A stretch of 64,000 nt of DNA from Mariniphaga sediminis (GCF_003573545.1 NZ_QWET01000006.1:124001-188000); one strand, 5' to 3'. Positions 24,768 through 33,650 are shown, numbered from the stretch's first letter. The notes: generated by a model from the letters alone, not told the origin. Translations and numbers: made by a program.

Positions 24768-26603
24768 TCAGCGAAATATTTTTTTTATCATATCCTGCCT
24801 ACCCTGCGATTTTAAATCCCGGATGATGGCCTTTCGGTATTCACGCTTATACCAGAAAAAAAACTTTCGCTGTTCGCGTTTTTCATTTTGGCTGCGGGCA
24901 GTATAAACTTTCTCCATCGTGTAAGGATGATAACCGGAATAGTAAATAACCGTTGCCAGCGTCATGGGTGTAGGAGTAAAATCCTGAACCTGCTCCAGCC
25001 TGAAATCCAGATTTTTCGTTTGAATAGCCAGGTTGGCCATATCTTCAGACTTGCTCCCCGGATGACTTGAAATAAAATACGGAACAAGTTGCTGATCCAG
25101 ATTTTTCTCCCTGTTTATTTTTTTAAATTCTTCATTCAGTTCTTCAAAAAGCTTAAACGAAGGTTTCCGCATAAACTTCAGCACTTCGTCGGAGGTATGT
25201 TCCGGAGCCACCTTTAGCCGGCCTGAAACATGGTGTTCAATCACCTCACGTAAATATTCCCGGTTCGTTTTATCAGTTTCTTCATTTCCGGTTTTCTCCA
25301 AAATCAGATCATAACGGATTCCACTTCCGACAAATGCTTTTTTTATATTCGGGTTTTGTCTGACCTTTTCATATAAATCGAGCATGGGTTTATGGCTCGT
25401 GTCCAGATTTTTACAAACGGTCGGAAATATACATGAAGGACGTTTGCATTTTCGGCAAATATCTTCATAGATTCCCTTCATTTTATACATGTTGGCGGAA
25501 GGACCGCCGAGGTCGGAAATATACCCTTTAAAATCGGGCATTTGGGTTACTTTTTCCACCTCTTTCAATATGGATTTTTCAGAACGGCTGGCAATAAATT
25601 TTCCCTGGTGGGCGGAAATGGTACAAAATGTACACCCACCAAAACAACCGCGATGAATATTCACAGAATGGCGGATCATTTCATAAGCAGGGATACTCCC
25701 TTTGCCTTTGTACCGCGGGTGGGGTAACCGGGTGTAAGGAAGATCATACACACGGTCTATCTCCTGTTCCGAAAAGACAGGCCATGGCGGATTCGTTACT
25801 ACTTTCCTGTTTCCAACCCGCTGCACAAGCTTTTTAGCCTCCATCTTATTCGATTCCTCTTCAATGTGCATAAAATTCCGGGCAAATTTTTTCTTATCTG
25901 CCAGGCAATCTTCATGAGAGGCAAGTTCCAGTTCGTCCCACTCTTTTTTGGTTGCATACCGGGCATCCTCCTCCACGCAAAAAACAGTTTGCGGAATTGT
26001 GGTCAGATTTTCTACCGGCACACCCCGCTGCACAAGCCGGGCAAATTCTACGATGGCCTTTTCACCCATCCCGTAAAAAAGCAGGTCAGCACCAGACTCC
26101 ACCAGGATAGAGGGCATAAGTTTGTCCGACCAATAATCGTAATGAGTCAAACGGCGTAGGGAAGCTTCTATGCCACCAATGATCAGCGACACTTCAGGGA
26201 AAAGTTTTTTCAGAATATTGGAATAAACAATGGAAGCATAATCGGGTCGCTGTCCCGTTCTGCCACCAGGAGTGTAGGCATCATTGGATCGACGCCGCTT
26301 ATTGGCGGTATAGTGGTTCACCATCGAATCCATATTTCCTCCGGTTACGGCAAAAAATAAACGGGGGCTCCCCAGTTTTTTAAAGTCACGCAAATCGTCC
26401 TGCCAGTTTGGTTGCGGCACAATGGCGACCTTTAGTCCCTCTGCTTCTAAAATCCTTCCAATAATGGCCGCTCCAAAAGAAGGATGATCAATGTATGCAT
26501 CGCCCGTAAAAAGAATAACATCGGGCTGGTCCCACCCCTGCATTTTAATCTCTTTCTGCGTAGTGGGCAACCATTGGTTGTAATTTTCTAAGCTCTTTAC
26601 CAT
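24768..26603 (-). CDS. YgiQ family radical SAM protein
   Basis: A 611-residue protein of the YgiQ family. An N-terminal B12-binding-like domain precedes the radical SAM domain, whose cluster Cys are in RGCFGGCTFCTIS (320, 324, 327; CxxxCxxC). VGSGIRYDL, KVAPEHTSDEVLKFM and YFISSHPGS are typical. The C-terminal VQDFTPTPMTLATVIYYSG segment is also diagnostic. The reaction is unknown. Confidence 0.94.
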   Translation of the reverse strand: MVKSLENYNQWLPTTQKEIKMQGWDQPDVILFTGDAYIDHPSFGAAIIGRILEAEGLKVAIVPQPNWQDDLRDFKKLGSPRLFFAVTGGNMDSMVNHYTANKRRRSNDAYTPGGRTGQRPDYASIVYSNILKKLFPEVSLIIGGIEASLRRLTHYDYWSDKLMPSILVESGADLLFYGMGEKAIVEFARLVQRGVPVENLTTIPQTVFCVEEDARYATKKEWDELELASHEDCLADKKKFARNFMHIEEESNKMEAKKLVQRVGNRKVVTNPPWPVFSEQEIDRVYDLPYTRLPHPRYKGKGSIPAYEMIRHSVNIHRGCFGGCTFCTISAHQGKFIASRSEKSILKEVEKVTQMPDFKGYISDLGGPSANMYKMKGIYEDICRKCKRPSCIFPTVCKNLDTSHKPMLDLYEKVRQNPNIKKAFVGSGIRYDLILEKTGNEETDKTNREYLREVIEHHVSGRLKVAPEHTSDEVLKFMRKPSFKLFEELNEEFKKINREKNLDQQLVPYFISSHPGSKSEDMANLAIQTKNLDFRLEQVQDFTPTPMTLATVIYYSGYHPYTMEKVYTARSQNEKREQRKFFFWYKREYRKAIIRDLKSQGRQDMIKKIFR

Positions 26604-26711
26604 AATTTCCCGCCAAGAATAGTAAATTATTTCCGGTTTTGATAAAAAAACATACTATTTTTGCTTTTCGGATTTTTACAGGTTTTCCGTGGAAAGCTCA
26701 AAAAAAGATCA

Positions 26712-28511
26712 ATGGAAATACTTAAACTAAAGGACATTTTCAAGGCTCCTCCTGCCTTTTCTCTCCTTGGAGGTGATTATTTCGCCAAATTTCTGATGTA
26801 CATTCTCCGGTTCAACAAACTAAACAAAATCTATGAACAAATTGCATCGAAAGAGGGCATTGATTTCATCAATGAAATCATTCGTATTCTTGAGTTCAAA
26901 ATTGAATTCGATGAAAATGAATTAAAAAGAATCCCCCGGGAAGGCCCTCTGATTGTGGTTGCCAATCACCCTTTTGGCGGATTTGACGGGTTGCTTCTCA
27001 TTAAGTATTTGTCGCAGGTGCGTCCTGATGTAAAGGTAATCGGCAACTTTTTGCTTCAAAAGGTTGATCCGGTTTCCGGTTACTTTATCAGCGACAACCC
27101 ATTTGGTGATTCTGATGCGGCCATGCCGGGAAGCCATAACAAAGGAACCACAGAAGCCATCGATCACCTGAAAAAGGGCGGAGTACTTTGCCTCTTTCCA
27201 GCCGGAGATCTGAGCACCTACGGAACCTTCGACAGTATTAAGGATCAGGTCTGGCAGTTCTCCATGGTTAAATTTGTGAAGAAAGCCAGGGTTCCGGTCC
27301 TTCCGGCCCATTTCCAGGGAACAAACAGCCGGCTATTCCATCTGTTTGCCAAAATCCACCCTTCGCTGCGGCACGTCAGGCTGCCTTCCGAACTGCTGAG
27401 CAAAAGGCATAAAACCGTCAAACTGCGCATGGGCACTCCCATAAAAGTGGAAGACCAGGACAAATTTGGTGATGTTTACCAATTTGGACGGTTCCTGAGG
27501 GCGAAAACCTACAGCATGGAATCAAGTATTGAAGTTAAACGCTTTTTCAATTACAACCTGAAACCACAACACAAACCCGAAACGATTATCGACCCGGTAC
27601 CCAAAGAAAAAATCCTGGAGGAAATCCAGCAAATTAAAACAGATTATACTCTATTCAATCTAAAAAACTATACCGCATTTTGTACTCCTTCTGAAGAAAT
27701 TCCGAATATTCTGACCGAAATTGGCCGGCTGCGTGAAATTACTTTCCGCGACGTGGGCGAAGGAACCAACAGGAATATTGACATTGATGAGTTTGACTTG
27801 TATTACCACCAGATGTTTATTTGGGACGAGGAAGAGGAGCGCATTGTAGGCGCTTACCGTATCGGGAAAGGAAAAGATATTCTGGAACAGTATGGAAAGC
27901 GCGGTTTTTACCTGCAGTCACTCTTTCGTATCAGCGACGATTTTAAACCCATTCTAAAAGAAAGTCTTGAATTGGGGCGCTCATTTGTAATAAAAGAATA
28001 CCAGCGAAAACCCATGCCGTTGTTTCTGCTGTGGAAGGGAATTCTATATTTCCTCCTGAAAAATCCCGAGTACCGCTACCTTATTGGACCGGTAAGTATC
28101 AGTAACAACTATTCCAAAATCTCAAAAGACCTCATCATCCGGTTCATCATGCAAAATCACCTGAACTGGAAGATGGCACAGTTTGTAAAACCACGCAACA
28201 GCTACAAATTTAAGAGCGACAAACCCGACATCAACATCCTTATGGAAAATATGGAACGCGATATCAATCGGCTCGACAAGGCTATTGGTGATTTGGACGA
28301 ACTCAACTCCGGGCTTCCCGTGCTACTGAAAAAGTACATAAAACTGAACGCAAAAATTATCGCGTTCAATGTGGATCCCAAATTCAACAACTGCCTCGAT
28401 GGTCTGATTGTGCTCGACGTAAACGACGTTCCGAAAAACACCATCGAATCGCTTTCGAAGGAAGCCAACGACGGGTCCATCCTGGAACGGTTCTATACAC
28501 ACAGGGAGTAA
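26712..28511 (+). CDS. Fused PlsC-type and GNAT acyltransferase (OlsF/GlsF-like aminolipid synthase)
   Basis: Start at ATG 26712. The N-terminal half (about 1-285) is a lysophospholipid acyltransferase with ANHPFGGFDG (H86...D92) and LFPAGDLSTYG. The C-terminal half (about 300-600) is an OlsB/GlsB-like N-acyltransferase (GNAT fold: LREITFRDVGEGTNRNID, FDLYYHQMFIWDEEEERIVG, GAYRIGKG). This domain order matches bifunctional enzymes that make ornithine or glycine lipids in one polypeptide, whereas Bacteroides encodes them as two genes. The amino acid headgroup cannot be told. A putative -7 TATTTTTG lies near 26655. Confidence 0.88.
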   Translation: MEILKLKDIFKAPPAFSLLGGDYFAKFLMYILRFNKLNKIYEQIASKEGIDFINEIIRILEFKIEFDENELKRIPREGPLIVVANHPFGGFDGLLLIKYLSQVRPDVKVIGNFLLQKVDPVSGYFISDNPFGDSDAAMPGSHNKGTTEAIDHLKKGGVLCLFPAGDLSTYGTFDSIKDQVWQFSMVKFVKKARVPVLPAHFQGTNSRLFHLFAKIHPSLRHVRLPSELLSKRHKTVKLRMGTPIKVEDQDKFGDVYQFGRFLRAKTYSMESSIEVKRFFNYNLKPQHKPETIIDPVPKEKILEEIQQIKTDYTLFNLKNYTAFCTPSEEIPNILTEIGRLREITFRDVGEGTNRNIDIDEFDLYYHQMFIWDEEEERIVGAYRIGKGKDILEQYGKRGFYLQSLFRISDDFKPILKESLELGRSFVIKEYQRKPMPLFLLWKGILYFLLKNPEYRYLIGPVSISNNYSKISKDLIIRFIMQNHLNWKMAQFVKPRNSYKFKSDKPDINILMENMERDINRLDKAIGDLDELNSGLPVLLKKYIKLNAKIIAFNVDPKFNNCLDGLIVLDVNDVPKNTIESLSKEANDGSILERFYTHRE

Positions 28512-28514
28512 GGG

Positions 28515-29084
28515 TTATTTCCAGATTTCAAACATTTTTCCGGTTGCTCCAAAAGCCGGGTCATTTTCAGGGAGAGAAACAAGGGCAATATTTTGTTTCG
28601 CTTTTTCAAACTCAGGTTCTTTTCCGTACATCATGTCCCAATTCTGCCCGGCGGGGTACGCACCAACCACGGAAAAGCCACCCCCTGAATTAATTAATCT
28701 GTGCGCTGTGCCCGCCGGTAAAACTACCAGGTCTCCCTTTTCAATTGTCACCGGCTCGTTCCCCGGACCTCCAAGCTGAACTTCTGCCCAACCCGCGTAA
28801 ACCCCCAATGCCTCATGAGCCGTGGAATGGTAATGTTGAAAATTATAAATACCATTCCTCCAGGAACCACCCCAATTATTCTCCCTAAAAACCTTTTCAA
28901 TTTCCGAAGCGGGATCAGGACCAGAATAATGAAATACATTCCGGTAGAGTAAAACCGGTAATTCCGGATTATTTGGAAAAAAACCGTTTTCATCCAATTG
29001 CAAAACGATTACTTCATTTTTTTGCGCGTACATACTACTCATAATGAATAACAAAACCACATGTAAAAGCCATCTATGCTTCAT
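28515..29084 (-). CDS. Exported cupin-domain protein
   Basis: A 189-residue protein with a signal peptide (MKHRWLLHVVLLFIMSSMYA). It contains a cupin core with metal-ligand pattern HYHSTAHEALGVYAGWAE and the second motif DLVVLPAGTAHRLIN. Export to the periplasm is unusual for cupins. It is convergent with the acyltransferase gene (3-bp gap). Function unknown. Confidence 0.85.
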   Translation of the reverse strand: MKHRWLLHVVLLFIMSSMYAQKNEVIVLQLDENGFFPNNPELPVLLYRNVFHYSGPDPASEIEKVFRENNWGGSWRNGIYNFQHYHSTAHEALGVYAGWAEVQLGGPGNEPVTIEKGDLVVLPAGTAHRLINSGGGFSVVGAYPAGQNWDMMYGKEPEFEKAKQNIALVSLPENDPAFGATGKMFEIWK

Positions 29085-29204
29085 TCTCTAAAGTTTACCC
29101 CATCAAATTTTATAACAATTTATCCTTTCTTTTTGTTATTTTGGCGTTCTTTTTTAAAACGATAATTTGGAGTGCAGCCAGGGGAACAATATAAACTTCT
29201 TCTT

Positions 29205-29567
29205 GAAAGTGATTGGAATAAACAATATCCAATACGCAATAATGAATACTCAACTAAATTTGGATATTGGACATTGAGTATTTTACATTGGATATTTCCT
29301 AAAAGAATAAGAAATAATCAATATCCAATATTCAATAATAAATACTCAATTGTAACACGAAGTACAAAACAATTTGGATATGAGATATTGAATATTTTAC
29401 ATTGGGTATTTCCTAAAGAGATAAAAAATAGCCAATATCCAATAAACAATAATCAATACTCAATTAAATTTGAATATTGGACATTAAGTATTCTAAATTG
29501 GACATTACCCCAAAAGGTAAGAAATAGCCAATGTACCATAATGAATCCCCAAATTGTAAAAATCTAA
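29205..29567 (+). repeat. Upstream repeat array (96- and 114-bp units)
   Basis: About three and a half degenerate units carry CAATATCCAATA, AATACTCAA (29245, 29341, 29455) and the inverted partner GGATATTGGACATTGAGTA. Unit spacing is 96 then 114 bp; the short unit lacks an 18-bp block. Both spacings are multiples of three and one frame stays open (GTG 29172 to stop 29567), encoding NQYPI-NNQYSI...FGYWTLSILHW-like repeats. It abuts the four-helix-bundle gene (16 bp). The frame may be only a by-product of the DNA repeat. Confidence 0.85.
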
Positions 29568-29583
29568 TCTTAAAACTAAAACA

Positions 29584-29946
29584 ATGAAAAGAAAATACGA
29601 TTTAGAAGAAAGATTAATTGATTTCGTGCTCAAAATTGATGAAATCATTGAGCAACTACCAAACACAAAACTTGCAAATCACATTGCAGGACAATTGATT
29701 AGAAGCAGTACCTCTCCTGCCTTAAATTACGGGGAAGCACAATCAGCTGAATCACAAAAAGATTTTATACATAAAATGCAAGTTATTTTGAAAGAACTCA
29801 GGGAAACAAGAGTATGTCTAAAAATTATTATAAAAAAACCTTTACTGGAAGACTACATCCTGTTGCCCGTTCTTTCAGAAAATGAAGAGCTAAATGCTAT
29901 TTTTGCCCAAAGTATTAAAACGGCAAAATCTAATATGACAAAATGA
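29584..29946 (+). CDS. Four-helix-bundle protein (S23/IVS family)
   Basis: A 120-residue protein of the four-helix-bundle family (TIGR02436 type): YDLEERLIDFVLKIDEIIEQ, LANHIAGQLIRSSTSPALNYGEAQSAES, FIHKMQVILKELRETRVCLKII and the acidic last helix. Relatives are encoded in 23S rRNA intervening sequences and as Avd accessory proteins of diversity-generating retroelements. Here it stands alone, embedded between two arrays of related repeats, and its stop overlaps the following repeat ORF by ATGA. Function unknown. Confidence 0.85.
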   Translation: MKRKYDLEERLIDFVLKIDEIIEQLPNTKLANHIAGQLIRSSTSPALNYGEAQSAESQKDFIHKMQVILKELRETRVCLKIIIKKPLLEDYILLPVLSENEELNAIFAQSIKTAKSNMTK

Positions 29947-30560
29947 GAAACAGCCAATATTCAATAAGTAATATTGTGAACCCAATTAGTAGAAATACAA
30001 TTGGAAATTGGATATTGAATAGTCTGAATTGGGTATTTCCTGAAAGGATAAGAAATAACCAATATACAATACACAACAATCAATACTCAATAATAACACG
30101 AGGCACAAATCGATTTGGATATTGGACATTGAGTATTTTGCATTGGATATTTCCTGAAAGAATAAGAAATAAACAATATCCAATACACAATAATCAATAC
30201 TCAATTATAACAAGACGTACAAAACAATTTGGATATTGGACATTGAGTATTTTACATTGGATATTTCCCAAGAGTATAAGAAATAGCCAATATACAATAC
30301 ACAACAATCAATACTCAATTATAACACGAAGCACAAACCGATTTGGATATTGGACATTGAGCATTTTACATTGGATATTTCCTGAAAGAATAAGAAATAA
30401 GCAATATCCAATACACAACAATCAATACTCAATTATAACACCAAGTACAAAACAATTTGGATATTGGATATTGAGTATTTCACATTGGGTATTTCCCAAG
30501 AGTATAAGAAATAGCCAATATTCAATAAGCAACTATTATAATTCAACAATACTAACATGA
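29943..30560 (+). CDS. Open frame through the downstream repeat array (38-residue repeats)
   Basis: The frame encodes 205 residues with four near-identical 38-residue units of the form RIRN-x-QY-x-IHNNQYSI followed by FGYWTLSILHWIFP. It starts with ATGA overlapping the four-helix-bundle stop (29943-29946) and ends with ATGA overlapping the DUF368 start (30557-30560), so it fits a translationally coupled chain. Against it: the sequence is a DNA-level repeat with internal dyad symmetry, rich in A/T, and similar to no protein I know. Units alternate in two types (KQ/K and NR/E variants). Treat as possibly coding. Confidence 0.35.
   Translation: MRNSQYSISNIVNPISRNTIGNWILNSLNWVFPERIRNNQYTIHNNQYSIITRGTNRFGYWTLSILHWIFPERIRNKQYPIHNNQYSIITRRTKQFGYWTLSILHWIFPKSIRNSQYTIHNNQYSIITRSTNRFGYWTLSILHWIFPERIRNKQYPIHNNQYSIITPSTKQFGYWILSISHWVFPKSIRNSQYSISNYYNSTILT
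29946..30545 (+). repeat. Downstream repeat array (four 114-bp units in 228-bp dimers)
   Basis: AATACTCAA recurs at 30082, 30196, 30310 and 30424, exactly 114 bp apart. Each is followed about 36 bp later by the inverted ATTGAGTATT (30128, 30242, variant at 30356, 30470), so every unit can form a long imperfect hairpin. Units 1/3 and 2/4 resemble each other most, pointing to duplication of a 228-bp dimer. The partial flanks read CAATATTCAATAAG at both ends. Confidence 0.9.
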
Positions 30561-31489
30561 ATAGAAACACAAAAAACTATCTTTTACTGGTACTAAAAGG
30601 CATGGGAATGGGAGCAGCCGATGTGGTTCCCGGAGTGTCAGGAGGAACAATTGCTTTCATCACCGGCATTTATGAAGAGTTAATCAATTCTATCAAGTCG
30701 GTGAATTTGAATGCTCTGAAGCTTTTTTTCTCCGGAAGATTTGCCAGTTTCTGGAAGGCAGTTAACGGGAAATTTCTTGTAAGCGTTTTACTGGGAATCG
30801 GTATCAGCATCTTTTCACTGGCCAAAGGGCTGGAGTACCTGCTTCACCACTACCCTATTCTGGTTTGGGCATTCTTTTTCGGTCTGATTGTGGCTTCTGC
30901 CATTTATGTAGCTCGCTCTATAAAAAAATGGAACACAGGAACTGTTATTGCCGGAATTGCCGGAATTGTAACAGCCTATTTTATAACTGTCATTTCGCCT
31001 GCTGAAGCAAACACCACTCTATGGTTCATTTTTGTTTCCGGCTCCATTGCCATTTGTGCCATGATTTTGCCCGGTATTTCAGGAAGTTTTATCCTGGTAC
31101 TTCTGGGGATGTACAAATTTATCCTTTCCTCAGTAGGCGATTTGAATATTCCCGTCATACTGGTTTTTATGGCGGGCGCTGCCATTGGAATTATTGCATT
31201 TTCCAACCTGCTGTCATGGCTTTTAAGAAAATTTCATGACCTTACCATTGCTGTGCTGGCCGGGTTTATGGTTGGATCGCTCAATAAGGTCTGGCCCTGG
31301 AAACAGGTGACTGAAACATTTGTTGACCGCCATGGCGAAGTACGGCCGCTGGCCGAAAAAAATATCCTTCCCGGAACCTATGAACAACTTACAGGTAGCG
31401 AATCATGGCTTTTAGGAACTATTCTTTTGGCCGTGGCAGGATTTGCCATTATTTTTGTGGTCGAAGGATTAACAAAACAGAAAAAATGA
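30557..31489 (+). CDS. DUF368 membrane protein (polyprenyl-phosphate transporter type)
   Basis: A 310-residue polytopic protein with the diagnostic GMGMGAADVVPGVSGGTIAF and MILPGISGSFILVLLGMY repeats and about eight hydrophobic helices. DUF368 proteins (PopT) recycle undecaprenyl phosphate across the inner membrane. The start overlaps the repeat ORF by ATGA and the stop overlaps aroE by ATGA. It has no room for its own promoter outside the repeat array. Confidence 0.9.
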   Translation: MNRNTKNYLLLVLKGMGMGAADVVPGVSGGTIAFITGIYEELINSIKSVNLNALKLFFSGRFASFWKAVNGKFLVSVLLGIGISIFSLAKGLEYLLHHYPILVWAFFFGLIVASAIYVARSIKKWNTGTVIAGIAGIVTAYFITVISPAEANTTLWFIFVSGSIAICAMILPGISGSFILVLLGMYKFILSSVGDLNIPVILVFMAGAAIGIIAFSNLLSWLLRKFHDLTIAVLAGFMVGSLNKVWPWKQVTETFVDRHGEVRPLAEKNILPGTYEQLTGSESWLLGTILLAVAGFAIIFVVEGLTKQKK

Positions 31490-32229
31490 AGAAGTACGGA
31501 CTGATTGGTTACCCGCTGACCCACTCTTTTTCAAAACGTTTTTTTACCGAAAAGTTTGAAAAAGATAATGTGGCAGCTTCCTATGAAAATTTTGAAATAG
31601 TTGAAATTTCCCGATTCCCTGAAGTCATTGCTAATAATCCGGCATTGATTGGCCTGAATGTAACGATTCCATACAAGGAACAGGTAATACCTTTTTTGGA
31701 TGAACTGGACGGAGCAGCTCAGGAAGTGGGGGCGGTAAATACTGTAAAAATTACCCGGGAAGGTGAAAAAACTTACCTGAAAGGATTTAATACCGACACC
31801 TGGGGGTTTGAAACTTCCCTGGCTTCGCTGCTGAAAGATTACCATAAAAAAGCGTTGATTCTGGGAACCGGAGGTGCTTCAAAGGCCATAAAATATGTAC
31901 TGAAAAAACGGGGAATTGAATTTATTTCGGCATCAATTGAAGAACTACAGGAAAATGAAATCCGCTACGAAGAAATTGATGAAAAAATGATGGCCGAAAG
32001 ACTGCTTATTATTAACGCGACCCCACTGGGCACCTACCCTAAAGTGGAAACTTTTCCTCCCATTCCTTATGAATATATTACCGGAAAACATTTGATGTTC
32101 GATCTGGTATACAATCCGGAGTTAACAAAGTTTATGGAAAAAGGGAAAGCGCAGGGAGCCGCTGTAAAAAATGGTTACGAGATGTTATTGCAGCAGGCTT
32201 TAAAGTCGTATGAAATTTGGAATGTATGA
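31486..32229 (+). CDS. aroE: Shikimate dehydrogenase
   Basis: Start at ATG 31486 (MKKYGLIGYPLTHSFSKRFF), overlapping DUF368 by ATGA. About 247 residues. The substrate domain has YPLTHSFSK and GLNVTIPYKE (catalytic Lys) and GAVNT; the NADP domain has LILGTGGASKAIKY; INATPLGTYP and NGYEMLLQQA complete the family pattern. It reduces 3-dehydroshikimate in aromatic amino acid synthesis. Slightly short, as in other Bacteroidota. Confidence 0.94.
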   Translation: MKKYGLIGYPLTHSFSKRFFTEKFEKDNVAASYENFEIVEISRFPEVIANNPALIGLNVTIPYKEQVIPFLDELDGAAQEVGAVNTVKITREGEKTYLKGFNTDTWGFETSLASLLKDYHKKALILGTGGASKAIKYVLKKRGIEFISASIEELQENEIRYEEIDEKMMAERLLIINATPLGTYPKVETFPPIPYEYITGKHLMFDLVYNPELTKFMEKGKAQGAAVKNGYEMLLQQALKSYEIWNV

Positions 32230-32699
32230 ATAAAAAAAGAATTCTATTTGTTTGTTTGGGAAATATATGCCGCTCACCCAGTGCAGAAGCAGTTTTTACG
32301 GGAATGGTAAATAAGGAAGGTCTCAGTGACCAGTATGAAATCGACTCGGCCGGGACCGGGGGATGGCACGTAGGAGAACCTGCTGACCGCCGGATGCAGA
32401 AACATGCTGTAAAAAGAGGGTACGACCTTACCAGCATCTCACGAAAGTTCAATCCGGAAATGGATTTTGATCGGTTTGACTTGATCATCGGGATGGATGA
32501 TGAGAATGCGCTCTCGCTAAAAAATATGGCCCGTAGCGAAGATGATTTAAAGAAGATCAAAAAAATGACAGACTTCAGCAAAGAATGGAGTTATACTGAA
32601 GTGCCCGACCCATACTACGGAGGAGAAGATGGTTTTGAACTGGTGCTCGATTTATTGGAGGATGCCTGCAAAGGGCTGCTTGAAAAGACAAAAAAATAA
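32226..32699 (+). CDS. Low-molecular-weight protein-tyrosine phosphatase
   Basis: Start at ATG 32226, overlapping aroE by ATGA. A 157-residue phosphatase with the P-loop VCLGNICRSP (C-x5-R-S) and the general-acid Asp in DPYYGG. It may act on tyrosine-phosphorylated proteins of capsule/export systems, or as arsenate reductase-like enzyme; the DPYY motif favours phosphatase. Confidence 0.94.
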   Translation: MNKKRILFVCLGNICRSPSAEAVFTGMVNKEGLSDQYEIDSAGTGGWHVGEPADRRMQKHAVKRGYDLTSISRKFNPEMDFDRFDLIIGMDDENALSLKNMARSEDDLKKIKKMTDFSKEWSYTEVPDPYYGGEDGFELVLDLLEDACKGLLEKTKK

Positions 32700-32707
32700 A
32701 CTTATCG

Positions 32708-33415
32708 CTACGGAATAATTTCTACTGTAACAGAAACAGTTCCGGGTAATTCTTCCAGCGAGTCTACCAACTTGTGTACATCCAAATGACGGGTCACGCC
32801 AACAAGAAAGGTAACCTTATCGGTTGCCTCGTTAATGTTTCGATCGAAACCGGTTGAGGTAATCTTCACGTCAAATTTTTTGAATACTGTTTTCGTTAAC
32901 TCAAGGTTAGAATATTTCTTTTTGACAGTCAGTTCAATTTTACGGAGAGTTCGTTCTTTAAAAACCCGCTTTTCAAAAAGATCCATGGCTGTTAGTGCAA
33001 ACAATACCACGGCAACACCAATCAGGCTAATGGAGTACATCCCGGCTCCCACTGCGAGTCCGATAGCCGCCATAGCCCATATGGAAGCTGCCGTAGTCAG
33101 CCCCTTAACATTAGCGCCAAACTTCAGGATTGCTCCTGCCCCCAGAAAACCAATACCCGAAACTACCTGGGCTGCAATACGCCCGGGATCGCCATTCTGA
33201 AACTGCGGAAACGTTTGCGGAATGTAAATAGAAATGAGCATCACCATAGTAGCGCCAATACTTATAAGAATGTGGGTACGTAATCCCGCCGGCTGATTAT
33301 GCTTTTCACGTTCCACCCCAATGAGTGTCCCCAAAAGGAAACTGATGAGAAAACGTACCAGCGATGTTTCCCATGTTACTTCAGAAGATTCCAGTATATG
33401 AGCCAAGTATTCCAT
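32708..33415 (-). CDS. MgtC/SapB family membrane protein
   Basis: A 235-residue protein with four to five helices and the family motif ISFLLGTLIGVEREKHNQPAGLRTHILI and GIGFLGAGAILK. The C-terminal about 85 residues form a soluble ACT-like domain (KIELTVKKKYSNLEL...). MgtC proteins are linked to growth at low Mg and modulation of ATP synthase. Converges with the phosphatase gene. Confidence 0.92.
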   Translation of the reverse strand: MEYLAHILESSEVTWETSLVRFLISFLLGTLIGVEREKHNQPAGLRTHILISIGATMVMLISIYIPQTFPQFQNGDPGRIAAQVVSGIGFLGAGAILKFGANVKGLTTAASIWAMAAIGLAVGAGMYSISLIGVAVVLFALTAMDLFEKRVFKERTLRKIELTVKKKYSNLELTKTVFKKFDVKITSTGFDRNINEATDKVTFLVGVTRHLDVHKLVDSLEELPGTVSVTVEIIP

Positions 33416-33494
33416 TTTTCTTTTTTAACAAACCGAAACTACAAATATTTCAATTATTTATGAAAATTCATGATTTATATTTTCCCCTAAATCT

Positions 33495-33502
33495 TATTTT
33501 TG
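33495..33502 (+). promoter_or_regulatory. -7 box upstream of a short leader ORF
   Basis: TATTTTTG fits TAnnTTTG. It sits 20 bp before the 25-codon frame at 33522. No clear -33 box. Confidence 0.4.
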
Positions 33503-33521
33503 CACAAAAATTATGACAGAT

Positions 33522-33599
33522 ATGAATTTTCACCAGAATACCATTTTAAAATTTAAACGTTCAGAACAGGACGAGAAGGGATTCTATTGGCTTAGGTGA
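33522..33599 (+). CDS. Putative 25-residue peptide or leader ORF
   Basis: ATG at 33522 opens a frame encoding MNFHQNTILKFKRSEQDEKG followed by FYWLR and TGA. It is basic and ends 23 bp before a strong intrinsic terminator, with a -7 box upstream, making a compact transcript of about 140 nt. It could be a small protein, an attenuator leader or a chance frame inside a small RNA. I do not recognise it. Confidence 0.3.
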   Translation: MNFHQNTILKFKRSEQDEKGFYWLR

Positions 33600-33622
33600 A
33601 ATTTTAAGATATAAAATCGTGC

Positions 33623-33650
33623 AACCCGGGCTGAAAAGTCCGGGTTTTTT
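33623..33650 (+). terminator. Intrinsic terminator
   Basis: AACCCGG (33623-33629) pairs with CCGGGTT (33640-33646), followed by a T run. It ends the short transcript from 33502; the remaining gap to 33767 shows nothing clear. Confidence 0.75.

Noticed and set aside
29986-30204. Minus-strand ORF through the repeat array
   Set aside because: It is a shadow of the low-complexity repeat, lacks a plausible start context and is contradicted by the better plus-strand frame and operon direction.
29205-30545. CRISPR array
   Set aside because: Repeats are long, degenerate, contiguous with no unique spacers, and no cas genes are near.
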